Assembly (NCBI GenBank): GCA_934162615.1
Contig: CAKPJK010000023.1
Coordinates: 1 to 22,673, forward strand
Origin: an uncultured Clostridia bacterium
Lineage (GTDB): Bacteria; Bacillota; Clostridia; TANB77; CAG-508
Reading direction: 5' to 3'
DNA: 22,673 bases
In this document: piece after piece, positions 4,425 to 10,869 of the stretch
Layout of the letters: each line of letters starts with the position of its first letter
How positions within the stretch are numbered: position 1 is the first letter of the stretch
Notes under the pieces: generated by a model
The model's database searches: none
The model's input: the letters and a program-made list of their open reading frames with translations, nothing else
What the model was told of the DNA's origin: nothing
Program-made: the position numbers and the translations under genes

Positions 4425-6608
4425 TTATTCTTCAACTTTTTCTTCTTTATCATTAGATAAAATTGCTGTTAAATTTACTCTTCCTTGGTCATCAATATCT
4501 GTTACTTTTACAGTTACTTTATCTCCAACATGAAGAACATCTTCTACTTTCTTAATTCTATCTTTAGAAATTTTAGAAATATGTAATAATCCTTCTTTTC
4601 CTGCAACGCCTAAATCAACAAATGCTCCAAAGTTCATTATTCTTGTAACTGTTCCAAGATAAATTCCACCAACTTCTACATCTCTAACAATGTCTTCTAT
4701 CATATCTAATGCTTCATTTGCTTTTTCAGAATCATTTGAATAAATCATTACTTGTCCATCTTCTTCGATGTCTATTTTTACACCTGTTGCATCAATTATT
4801 TTGTTTATAGTTTCTCCACCTTTTCCGATTACATCTTTGATTTTTTCAACTTTTATTTTTGTTGATACTATTCTTGGTGCATATTTTGATATTTCTTTTC
4901 TTGGTTCTGAAATTACTGGTGCCATTACATCTTCTAAGATATGTTTTCTAGCGGCTCTTGTTCTAGCAAATGCTTCTTCAATAATTTTGTATGATAATCC
5001 GTCAACTTTAATGTCAACTTGGATTGCTGTTATACCTTTTTCTGTTCCACCAACTTTAAAGTCCATATCTCCAAAGAAATCTTCTAGTCCTTGAATATCT
5101 GTTAACATTACATAGTCATTTTCGTCATTAGGATTTGTTACAAGTCCTGTTGATATACCTGCAACTGGTCTCTTAATTGGTACACCTGCTGCCATTAATG
5201 ATAATGTACTTCCACATATACTTGCTTGTGATGTTGAACCATTTGATGATAATACCTCTGATACGACTCTTATTGCATATGGGAATTCTTCTTTTGAAGG
5301 TAGTACTGGAACTAATGCTTTTTCTGCTAATGCTCCATGTCCTATTTCTCTTCTTCCTGGTCCTCTTGGTGGTCTTGCTTCACCTACGCTGTAGCTTGGG
5401 AAGTTATATTGATGCATATATCTTTTTGATTCTTCTGTATCAATTCCATCTAATGTTTGTTCTTCGCTTATCATTCCTAATGTTGTAACTGAAAGTACTT
5501 GTGTTTGACCTCTTGTAAATAATGCACTTCCGTGTACACGAGGTAATAAATCTATTTCACATGATAATGGTCTGATTTCGTCTATTGCTCTACCATCAAC
5601 TCTTTTATGTTCATAGAATATCATATCTCTTACTGTCTTTTTCTCTAATTTGTAAATTGCTTCTCCAATGTCAGCTTTGTGTTCTTCTGCAGCTTCTTCT
5701 CCAAATTTTTCAGCATATGCTGTTGCAATTTTGTCAGATACTGTTGCTACATTGTTGTCTCTTGTTTCTTTGTCTGCTTCTTGAAGTGCTTGTTTTACAT
5801 CTTCTGCAAAGTTTGCTTCTATAAATTCATATACATCATGGTCAACTGCAAATGATTTGTATTCAAATTTTGGTTTTCCAATTTCTTCTTTCATTTTTTC
5901 AATGAATTTACAAATCTTTTTAATTTCTTTATGACCTTCTTTAATTGCTTCTAACATAACATCATCTGGAACTTCGTTTGCTCCTGCTTCTATCATAGCT
6001 ATTTTTTCTTCAGTTCCTGCTACTGTTAATGTTAAGTCAGATACTTTTCTTTGTTCTTCTGTTGGGTTTATAACTATTTTACCATCAACTAATCCAACAT
6101 TTACTGCTGCTGTTGGTCCACCAAATGGGATATCTGAAATTGATAGTGCTGCTGATGCACCTATCATTGCAGCTACTTCTGGTGAGTTGTCTTGTTCTAC
6201 TGAAAGAACTGTTGCAACAACAACTACATCGTTTCTGAAGTCTTTTGGGAATAGTGGTCTTAGTGGTCTGTCTATTGCTCTTGATGTTAATATTGCTTTG
6301 TCACTTGGTTTTCCTTCTCTTTTTTGGTATGATCCTGGTATTTTTCCAACTGAATATAATTTTTCTTCATAGTCTACTGATAGTGGGAAAAAGTCTATTC
6401 CATCTCTTGGTTCTTTTGATGCTGTAACATTTACCATTACAACTGTGTCTCCATATCTTACTGTTACACTTCCATTTGCTAGTCCTGCAAATTTTCCTGT
6501 TTCTATTGTTAGTTTTCTTCCTGCTAATTCTGTTTCGTATACTTTAAACATACTATTTTTCTCTCCTTTTTCTTCTTTTTTGCACCATTTTTTTATAAAT
6601 TCAAACAT
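4425..6608 (-). CDS. pnp: Polynucleotide phosphorylase (PNPase)
   Basis: Phosphorolytic 3'-5' exoribonuclease of RNA turnover. Domains in order: RNase PH 1 (about 25-230), helical linker (about 245-335), RNase PH 2 (about 340-560), KH (IKDVIGKGGETINKI, about 575-635) and S1 (GTVTRIMNFGAFVDLG, about 640-712), then an acidic tail. At 727 residues it is slightly longer than E. coli PNPase (711). Two starts are possible. The ATG at 6606-6608 has AAAAGGAGG. An internal ATG at 6549-6551 (MFKVYETELAGRKL), where most family members begin, also has AAAGGAGAG but at a long spacing. I keep the longer form; its extra 19 residues are MFEFIKKWCKKEEKGEKNS. It lies downstream of rpsO, as in most bacteria, with its own promoter and terminator. 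Confidence 0.97.
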   Translation of the reverse strand: MFEFIKKWCKKEEKGEKNSMFKVYETELAGRKLTIETGKFAGLANGSVTVRYGDTVVMVNVTASKEPRDGIDFFPLSVDYEEKLYSVGKIPGSYQKREGKPSDKAILTSRAIDRPLRPLFPKDFRNDVVVVATVLSVEQDNSPEVAAMIGASAALSISDIPFGGPTAAVNVGLVDGKIVINPTEEQRKVSDLTLTVAGTEEKIAMIEAGANEVPDDVMLEAIKEGHKEIKKICKFIEKMKEEIGKPKFEYKSFAVDHDVYEFIEANFAEDVKQALQEADKETRDNNVATVSDKIATAYAEKFGEEAAEEHKADIGEAIYKLEKKTVRDMIFYEHKRVDGRAIDEIRPLSCEIDLLPRVHGSALFTRGQTQVLSVTTLGMISEEQTLDGIDTEESKRYMHQYNFPSYSVGEARPPRGPGRREIGHGALAEKALVPVLPSKEEFPYAIRVVSEVLSSNGSTSQASICGSTLSLMAAGVPIKRPVAGISTGLVTNPNDENDYVMLTDIQGLEDFFGDMDFKVGGTEKGITAIQVDIKVDGLSYKIIEEAFARTRAARKHILEDVMAPVISEPRKEISKYAPRIVSTKIKVEKIKDVIGKGGETINKIIDATGVKIDIEEDGQVMIYSNDSEKANEALDMIEDIVRDVEVGGIYLGTVTRIMNFGAFVDLGVAGKEGLLHISKISKDRIKKVEDVLHVGDKVTVKVTDIDDQGRVNLTAILSNDKEEKVEE

Positions 6609-6669
6609 TATATTTTCCTCCTTTTAGGGATTGAGCCGCATTTAGATTGTAACCTCTATAATATTCTGG

Positions 6670-6698
6670 ATTTTATTTTTTCTTTCTAAGCTTGTCCA
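6670..6698 (-). promoter_or_regulatory. Probable pnp promoter
   Basis: Minus strand: -35 TGGACA (6693-6698), 17-bp spacer, -10 TAAAAT (6670-6675), five of six matches in each box. It lies between the rpsO terminator and pnp and gives a leader of about 55 nt. A small hairpin (AGCTTGT/ACAAGCT) partly overlaps it. Confidence 0.55.
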
Positions 6699-6749
6699 GT
6701 ACATTATACAAGCTACTTACCTAAATTTGGGGCTCATTTAATTTTCCAC

Positions 6750-6785
6750 AAAAAGCCTATGCTAAATCTTTTGTTTTGCATAGGC
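6750..6785 (-). terminator. Terminator of rpsO
   Basis: Minus strand: GCCTATGC/GCATAGGC 8-bp stem with a 15-nt loop followed by TTTTT, 12 bp past the rpsO stop. It separates rpsO from pnp, with read-through possible. Confidence 0.8.
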
Positions 6786-6797
6786 CCTTTTATGAAA

Positions 6798-7061
6798 TTA
6801 TTTTCTTAATCCTAATTTTTCAACGATGTCTCTGTATCTTTGTACATCTTTTTTTGCTAGGTAGTTTAGTAAATTTCTTCTTTTACCAACCATTTTTAAT
6901 AATCCTCTTCTTGAGTGGTTATCTTTAACATGTACTTTTAAGTGTTCTGTTAATTCATTAATTCTTTCTGTTAAAAGAGCGATTTGTACTTCTGGTGAAC
7001 CAGTGTCTTTTTCTTCTCTTTTATATGTGTTAATGATTTCTTGTTTTCTTTCCTTTGTCAT
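6798..7061 (-). CDS. rpsO: Ribosomal protein S15
   Basis: This 87-residue primary 16S rRNA-binding protein of the small subunit (family length about 89) shows the family landmarks: DTGSPEVQIALLTERINELTEHLK, then DNHSRRGLLKMVGKRRNLLNYL, ending with VEKLGLRK. The conserved HSRRGL segment contacts 16S rRNA. Start ATG 7059-7061 follows AGGAGGTGTAAAGAA. It lies upstream of pnp in the usual order. Expression is probably self-limited through the structured leader at 7062-7152. Confidence 0.97.
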   Translation of the reverse strand: MTKERKQEIINTYKREEKDTGSPEVQIALLTERINELTEHLKVHVKDNHSRRGLLKMVGKRRNLLNYLAKKDVQRYRDIVEKLGLRK

Positions 7062-7152
7062 TTCTTTACACCTCCTGTTTTTCTTTCTTATCGCCTTTAA
7101 CTGAGCTTTTAGCGTTGGTGCTTTGCTTTAAAAGCTAAGTAAAAGGTTTACC
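7062..7152 (-). promoter_or_regulatory. rpsO 5' leader, probable S15 autoregulatory RNA
   Basis: A leader of about 90 nt precedes rpsO. Minus strand: AGCTTTTA (7129-7136) pairs perfectly with TAAAAGCT (7104-7111) around a 17-nt loop that holds a further GC/GC pair and an ACCAAC stretch. A short GCTTT/AAAGC hairpin is a competing fold. S15 leaders that bind S15 and block their own translation are known in several phyla with different structures. This one is assigned by position and the stem only. Confidence 0.45.
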
Positions 7153-7158
7153 TTGAAT

Positions 7159-7187
7159 AGTATACTATATTTTGGGAGATTTATCAA
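7159..7187 (-). promoter_or_regulatory. rpsO promoter
   Basis: Minus strand: -35 TTGATA (7182-7187), 17-bp spacer, -10 TATACT (7159-7164). Predicted start near 7152. Confidence 0.75.
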
Positions 7188-7214
7188 GGGGTTTAAAGAA
7201 ATTTTTGGAAATTT

Positions 7215-7243
7215 GTTACAATTCAGTTACAGTTCACGTTACT
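7215..7243. repeat. Three GTTAC direct repeats, 11-12 bp period
   Basis: GTTAC occurs at 7215-7219, 7226-7230 and 7238-7242; the first two extend to GTTACAATTCA and GTTACAGTTCA. The spacing puts all copies on one face of the helix. They lie 28 bp upstream of the rpsO -35 box. The arrangement resembles the TTACA-type direct repeats bound by PhoP/PhoB-family response regulators, but that link is inference. Confidence 0.4.
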
Positions 7244-7258
7244 ATAATATTTTATTTT

Positions 7259-7618
7259 CTAATACGCAAATGCATGCTTTGCACAATTTATGAAATTAGA
7301 TATAATATAATTTCCCCAAACATCAGTATCTGTAAAAACTATAATTTTTTGTCCCCCTTTCAAGTAAATATAAAATTCTGTATCTTCATCAGATTCGATT
7401 TTTTCTATTTTATAAATATTTATTTCTAATTTTTCTCCAAAAAAATTCCCTTTGCTTCTATCATATATTATTTGTATAACATTTCTATATATTTTAACCT
7501 CATTTAATTTCGTTTTTATTTCTCCCCTAATGTCTCCTTCAAGTTCTATATATATTTCCTCATTATAATACTTTTTTATTCTTTCTAAAAATTCTTCTAT
7601 TGTTATTACTTCTTTCAT
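7259..7618 (-). CDS. Hypothetical protein, 119 residues
   Basis: I recognise no family. It has an N-terminal helical part (MKEVITIEEFLERIKKYYNE), then alternating strands: IYIELEGDIRGEIK, VKIYRNVIQIIYD, LEINIYKIEKIE, TEFYIYLKGGQKIIVF. It ends with a helix-like VWGNYIISNFINCAKHAFAY. This looks like a small mixed alpha/beta cytoplasmic protein with no signal peptide or membrane segment. ATG 7616-7618 has AGGGGAGGAATAAAG before it. It is transcribed toward rpsO. No clear terminator follows the stop; the 7215-7243 repeats and the rpsO promoter begin there. Confidence 0.65.
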   Translation of the reverse strand: MKEVITIEEFLERIKKYYNEEIYIELEGDIRGEIKTKLNEVKIYRNVIQIIYDRSKGNFFGEKLEINIYKIEKIESDEDTEFYIYLKGGQKIIVFTDTDVWGNYIISNFINCAKHAFAY

Positions 7619-7715
7619 CTTTATTCCTCCCCTCTTTTATTTTATATTTAATTTTATAATTTTTATATTCAAGCCATTGATGTATACATTTATTTATTAG
7701 TTAAAATATATCCTG

Positions 7716-7752
7716 TTTTAAAAGTATTGCTTTGTTTGCAATACTTTTAAAA
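7716..7752. terminator. Terminator of the coiled-coil gene (15-bp stem)
   Basis: TTTTAAAAGTATTGC (7716-7730) pairs perfectly with GCAATACTTTTAAAA (7738-7752) around a 7-nt loop, just after the stop of the gene at 7760-8353. The symmetric A/T ends allow it to act in either direction. Confidence 0.7.
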
Positions 7753-7759
7753 AATTAAT

Positions 7760-8353
7760 TTAGCCCGCAAATGCTTGCTTGATTATTTCCATTCTTCGTG
7801 CTTCCCTACTTTCATGTATTTTTAATAAAGCTATTATTTCATTATGTTTTTTATTTTCAAGTCTTGTAATAGAATCACATAATGATTTAATATTATCAGA
7901 TACATCATCACATATTTTCTTTTCTGTAATTGTTAATCTGTCATCTAATTCTTTTCTTAGTGTTGTTACAATTTCATCTTTTGTGTCATCAATTTTTTGA
8001 TTCATGTTTTCAAGGCTTTTGTCAACTTCCTCAAATCTTTGATCTATTCCATCAAACCTTTGGTCCATTCCATCTAGTCTTTGATCTATTCCATCAAACC
8101 TTTGGTCCATTCCATCTAGTCTTTGATCTATTCCATCAAATCTTTGGTCCATTCCGTCTAGTCTTTGATCTATTCCATCAAATCTTTGATCCATTCCGTC
8201 TAGTCTTTGATCTATTCCATCAAATCTTTGGTCCATTCCGTCTAGTCTTTGATCTATTCCATCAAACCTTTCATCCACTTTATCAAATCTTTGATTCATC
8301 GTTTGAAGTTGTCCATTAATATTAGCAAGCTCATTTAAGATTTTTTCTTCCAT
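7760..8353 (-). CDS. Tandem-repeat coiled-coil protein
   Basis: This 197-residue protein has no signal peptide or membrane helix. Residues about 18-108 are heptads built on the motif (F/L)DG(I/M)DQR. Five near-identical 14-residue units FDGIDQRLDGMDQR are followed by a half unit, then diverged heptads (RFEEVDKSLENMNQKIDD) and a helical C-terminal part ending in EIIKQAFAG. The pattern predicts a long parallel coiled coil. Similar repeats occur in Borrelia Bdr proteins and in many unnamed bacterial proteins; homology is not implied. Start ATG 8351-8353 has AGGAGGAGTGTGA, with an exact consensus promoter upstream. Single-gene unit; function unknown. The repeat is expected to vary in copy number between strains. 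Confidence 0.85.
   Translation of the reverse strand: MEEKILNELANINGQLQTMNQRFDKVDERFDGIDQRLDGMDQRFDGIDQRLDGMDQRFDGIDQRLDGMDQRFDGIDQRLDGMDQRFDGIDQRLDGMDQRFDGIDQRFEEVDKSLENMNQKIDDTKDEIVTTLRKELDDRLTITEKKICDDVSDNIKSLCDSITRLENKKHNEIIALLKIHESREARRMEIIKQAFAG
8038..8268. repeat. 42-bp tandem repeat, 5.5 copies, in frame
   Basis: Units start at 8038, 8080, 8122, 8164 and 8206, with a partial sixth at 8248. Each unit encodes 14 residues, and the copies differ by a few bases (for example CCATCTAG versus CCGTCTAG, AAACC versus AAATC). Because 42 is a multiple of three, gain or loss of units keeps the frame. Confidence 0.92.
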
Positions 8354-8447
8354 TCACACTCCTCCTCTCTGCAAAAATTCTGCTATATAGTAATATATAT
8401 TTTCAAAATAAAATATCTTTAATATTCAAAAATCGTATTGTAAAATT

Positions 8448-8476
8448 ATTATAATATTATAGAACTAAAATGTCAA
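8448..8476 (-). promoter_or_regulatory. Exact-consensus promoter of the coiled-coil gene
   Basis: Minus strand: -35 TTGACA (8471-8476), 17-bp spacer, -10 TATAAT (8448-8453). It gives a leader of about 90 nt before ATG 8353. Confidence 0.8.
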
Positions 8477-8690
8477 CATTTATTAAAAAGTTTTATAAAA
8501 AATTTCAGTTCACTATTATGTGTAAAATTAATTTTAATATATGGGAATCTATTCGATTAAAAATTAATATAAAAAATTTGAATTAAAAAACTATATTCTA
8601 TATAGCCAAATTATGTATATCACAATATACATAATTTGTAAATATTTTTTCAAAAAAAATCTTAAAAATCGACCGCAAAATTCGACAATA
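8477..8690. other. Non-coding AT-rich gap with an isolated 14-bp hairpin
   Basis: The gap between the coiled-coil gene and gap (8354-8738) holds the promoter above, the gap terminator below, and otherwise no credible ORF. One clear structure is CAAATTATGTATAT (8607-8620) pairing perfectly with ATATACATAATTTG (8625-8638) around a CACA loop. No T tract follows directly on either strand, so it may be a protein-binding palindrome or part of an unrecognised RNA. Confidence 0.45.
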
Positions 8691-8732
8691 AATGAAAATT
8701 AGGAAAGTCTTTTGGCTTTCCTAATTTTCATT
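8691..8732 (-). terminator. Terminator of gap, 17-bp perfect stem
   Basis: Positions 8691-8707 and 8716-8732 pair over 17 bp with an 8-nt loop, six bases past the gap stop codon. The A/T-rich stem base supplies the U tract. Confidence 0.85.
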
Positions 8733-8738
8733 AAATTT

Positions 8739-9755
8739 TTATCCTAATTCTGCAAAATATTTAATTGTTCTAACCATTTGACTAGTATAAGAATTTTCAT
8801 TATCATACCAAGAAACAACTTGAACTTGATATAAACCGTCTCCGATTTCTGTTACCATAGTTTGAGTTGAATCAAATAATGAACCATATCTCATTCCTAT
8901 AACATCAGAAGATACTAAGTATTCATCTGTATATCCAAATGATTCACTACTTTGAGCTTTCATTGCTGCATTTATTGACTCTTCTGTTATGTTTTCTCCT
9001 TTAACAACTGCAACTAATATTGTTGTTGAACCTGTAGGTACTGGAACTCTTTGAGCAGAACCAATTAATTTTCCATTTAATTCTGGTATAACTAATCCAA
9101 TTGCTTTTGCTGCTCCTGTTGTATTTGGTACAATGTTAACAGCTGCTGCTCTAGCTCTTCTTAAATCACCTTTTCTGTGTGGTCCATCTAATACCATTTG
9201 GTCTCCTGTGTAAGCATGAACTGTTGTCATTATTCCTGATTGAATTGGTGCATAATCATTTAATGCTTTAGCCATTGGTGCTAAGCAGTTTGTTGTACAT
9301 GATGCGGCTGATATTATTTTATCTTCTGGTGTTAATATTTTTTCGTTTACACCATAAACTACTGTTGGCAAGTCTTTTCCAGCTGGTGCTGAAATAACTA
9401 CTTTTTTAGCTCCTGCATCGATATGTGCTTGTGCTTTATCTTTAGATGTGTAGAATCCTGTACATTCTAGTACTACATCTACTCCTATTTCTCCCCATGG
9501 TAGATTTGCTGCGTCTTTTTCTGAATATATTTTTATTGTTTTTCCATCTACTGTTATTGAGTCTTCTCCTGCTTCTACTGTTTCAGCCTTTTCATATCTT
9601 CCTTGTGCTGAATCATATTTTAATAAATGAGCTAACATTTTAGGACTTGTTAAGTCGTTTATTGCAACGATTTCATATCCTTCTGCTCCAAACATTTGTC
9701 TAAATGCTAGACGTCCTATACGTCCAAATCCATTAATGGCTACTTTTACTGACAT
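8739..9755 (-). CDS. gap: Glyceraldehyde-3-phosphate dehydrogenase
   Basis: Glycolytic enzyme converting glyceraldehyde 3-phosphate, NAD+ and phosphate to 1,3-bisphosphoglycerate in the cytoplasm. At 338 residues it is the normal length. The NAD fold starts with INGFGRIGR (7-15), and Asp34 after strand 2 favours NAD over NADP. The catalytic Cys153 lies in SAASCTTNCLAP, with partner His180 in MTTVHAYTGDQ. The C-terminal SWYDNENSYTSQMVRT is typical. Start ATG 9753-9755 has AAAGGAGGAATTTTATT. It stands alone: no pgk or tpi follows, as they do in many Firmicutes. Own promoter and terminator. Confidence 0.97.
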   Translation of the reverse strand: MSVKVAINGFGRIGRLAFRQMFGAEGYEIVAINDLTSPKMLAHLLKYDSAQGRYEKAETVEAGEDSITVDGKTIKIYSEKDAANLPWGEIGVDVVLECTGFYTSKDKAQAHIDAGAKKVVISAPAGKDLPTVVYGVNEKILTPEDKIISAASCTTNCLAPMAKALNDYAPIQSGIMTTVHAYTGDQMVLDGPHRKGDLRRARAAAVNIVPNTTGAAKAIGLVIPELNGKLIGSAQRVPVPTGSTTILVAVVKGENITEESINAAMKAQSSESFGYTDEYLVSSDVIGMRYGSLFDSTQTMVTEIGDGLYQVQVVSWYDNENSYTSQMVRTIKYFAELG

Positions 9756-9807
9756 AATAAAATTCCTCCTTTAATTTAGCATTGGTTTTCCTTTGCTTTT
9801 TCTCTTA

Positions 9808-9836
9808 GTATTACCATATTTTTTTTGGCAATTCAA
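9808..9836 (-). promoter_or_regulatory. Possible gap promoter
   Basis: Minus strand: -35 TTGAAT (9831-9836), 17-bp spacer, weak -10 TAATAC (9808-9813) preceded by TGG, so an extended -10 type. A moderate match only. Confidence 0.4.
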
Positions 9837-9922
9837 TTCTATCTCAATTCTTTCGGATTTTCAAGTATATTTTAAACTTTTGTTATATTTTTTATACCAT
9901 TCAAAAAATTCTAACAAAATAT

Positions 9923-10744
9923 TTATTTTAAGTCTTCCATAGCTATTTTATATTGTTCTTCATTTGGCGCCTTTCCATGCCATTCTGCTTTATTTTCCAT
10001 AAAAGAGACACCCTTTCCTTTTATAGTTTTAGCAATTATACAAACCGGTCTATCTTTAACATTTTTTGCAACATCAAAAGCATCAATAATTTCTTGTATA
10101 TTGTGACCATCAATATTAATAACCTGGAAACCAAAACTTTTAAACTTTTCATCAATAGGATAAGAACTCATAACCTTTTCAATTGTACCATCAATTTGAA
10201 GATTATTATTATCAACTATAACACATAAATTATCTAATTTATATTTATTAGAAGACATAGCAGCCTCCCAAACTTGACCTTCTTCTATTTCTCCATCTCC
10301 CATTATGCAATAAACTCTATAATTTTTCTTATCCAATTTTCCAGCAATTGCCATACCATTTGCAGCAGATAGTCCTTGACCTAAAGAACCTGTTGTCATA
10401 TCAACACCTGGAACTTTATTCATATCTGGATGTCCTTGTAATCTACTATCAATTTTTCTTAATTTTTTTAATTCCTCAACATCAAAATATCCTCTATGTG
10501 CCAATGTAGAATATAATGCTGGTGCACAATGTCCTTTAGATAGCACAAGTCTATCTCTATCTTCTTTTTTTGGCATATTAGGATCTATATTCATTTCATA
10601 AAAATACAAAACTGTCATTATATCTGCAATTGAAAGCGAACCACCAGGATGTCCAGATTGTCCATTATATACCGCTTCTATAATTCCTTTTCTAATATTT
10701 TTTGCAATTTCTTTTAATTCTTCAATATCATTTGTTCTTTCCAA
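9923..10744 (-). CDS. Transketolase, N-terminal (TPP-binding) subunit
   Basis: It corresponds to the first half of transketolase, which moves two-carbon units in the pentose phosphate pathway. The thiamine diphosphate motif runs from GDGEIEEGQVWEAA to VDNNNLQ (about residues 145-180). GHPGGSLSIADI and LSKGHCAPALYS are conserved active-site segments. In species with split transketolase the C-terminal subunit gene normally follows at once; here the next gene on the strand is gap, so the partner must be elsewhere. The start is unclear. TTG 10742-10744 (then ERTNDIEELKE) has AAAGGATGA at good spacing. ATG 10751-10753 adds only three residues but has a poor site. Own promoter at 10807-10835. Confidence 0.92.
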   Translation of the reverse strand: MERTNDIEELKEIAKNIRKGIIEAVYNGQSGHPGGSLSIADIMTVLYFYEMNIDPNMPKKEDRDRLVLSKGHCAPALYSTLAHRGYFDVEELKKLRKIDSRLQGHPDMNKVPGVDMTTGSLGQGLSAANGMAIAGKLDKKNYRVYCIMGDGEIEEGQVWEAAMSSNKYKLDNLCVIVDNNNLQIDGTIEKVMSSYPIDEKFKSFGFQVINIDGHNIQEIIDAFDVAKNVKDRPVCIIAKTIKGKGVSFMENKAEWHGKAPNEEQYKIAMEDLK

Positions 10745-10782
10745 TATTATCATCCTTTCCAACTCTTCTGTACTGACTTTTA

Positions 10783-10811
10783 TTGTAATTTTTTATAATT
10801 TATGTTATTAT
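10783..10811 (+). promoter_or_regulatory. Possible tmcAL promoter
   Basis: -35 TTGTAA (10783-10788), 17-bp spacer, -10 TATTAT (10806-10811). It overlaps the divergent transketolase promoter, so the two may exclude each other. Confidence 0.4.
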
Positions 10812-10835
10812 ATCAATATAGTTTAAAAATAACAA
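10807..10835 (-). promoter_or_regulatory. Transketolase subunit promoter
   Basis: Minus strand: -35 TTGTTA (10830-10835), 17-bp spacer, -10 TATAAT (10807-10812) with an upstream TGA that makes it an extended -10. Confidence 0.65.
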
Positions 10836-10869
10836 GGGTTTTAATATTTTTTGAAAGAAGGTGCACAAA

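Noticed and set aside
7716..7752. The 15-bp inverted repeat as an insertion-sequence end or CRISPR-type repeat
   Set aside because: Single copy, directly after a stop codon, with terminator form. No other copies or spacers in the window.
7930..8319. A 129-codon rightward frame across the repeat region
   Set aside because: It is the antisense of the 42-bp tandem repeat. The repeat is a multiple of three, so the opposite strand also stays open. No ribosome-binding site, and the leftward gene has promoter, site and terminator.
7602..8353. The shared C-terminal ...AFA(Y/G) endings of the two neighbouring unknown proteins as an ssrA-like degradation tag
   Set aside because: Only three residues match, they are not at the very end, and the rest of the proteins are unrelated; chance is enough to explain it.
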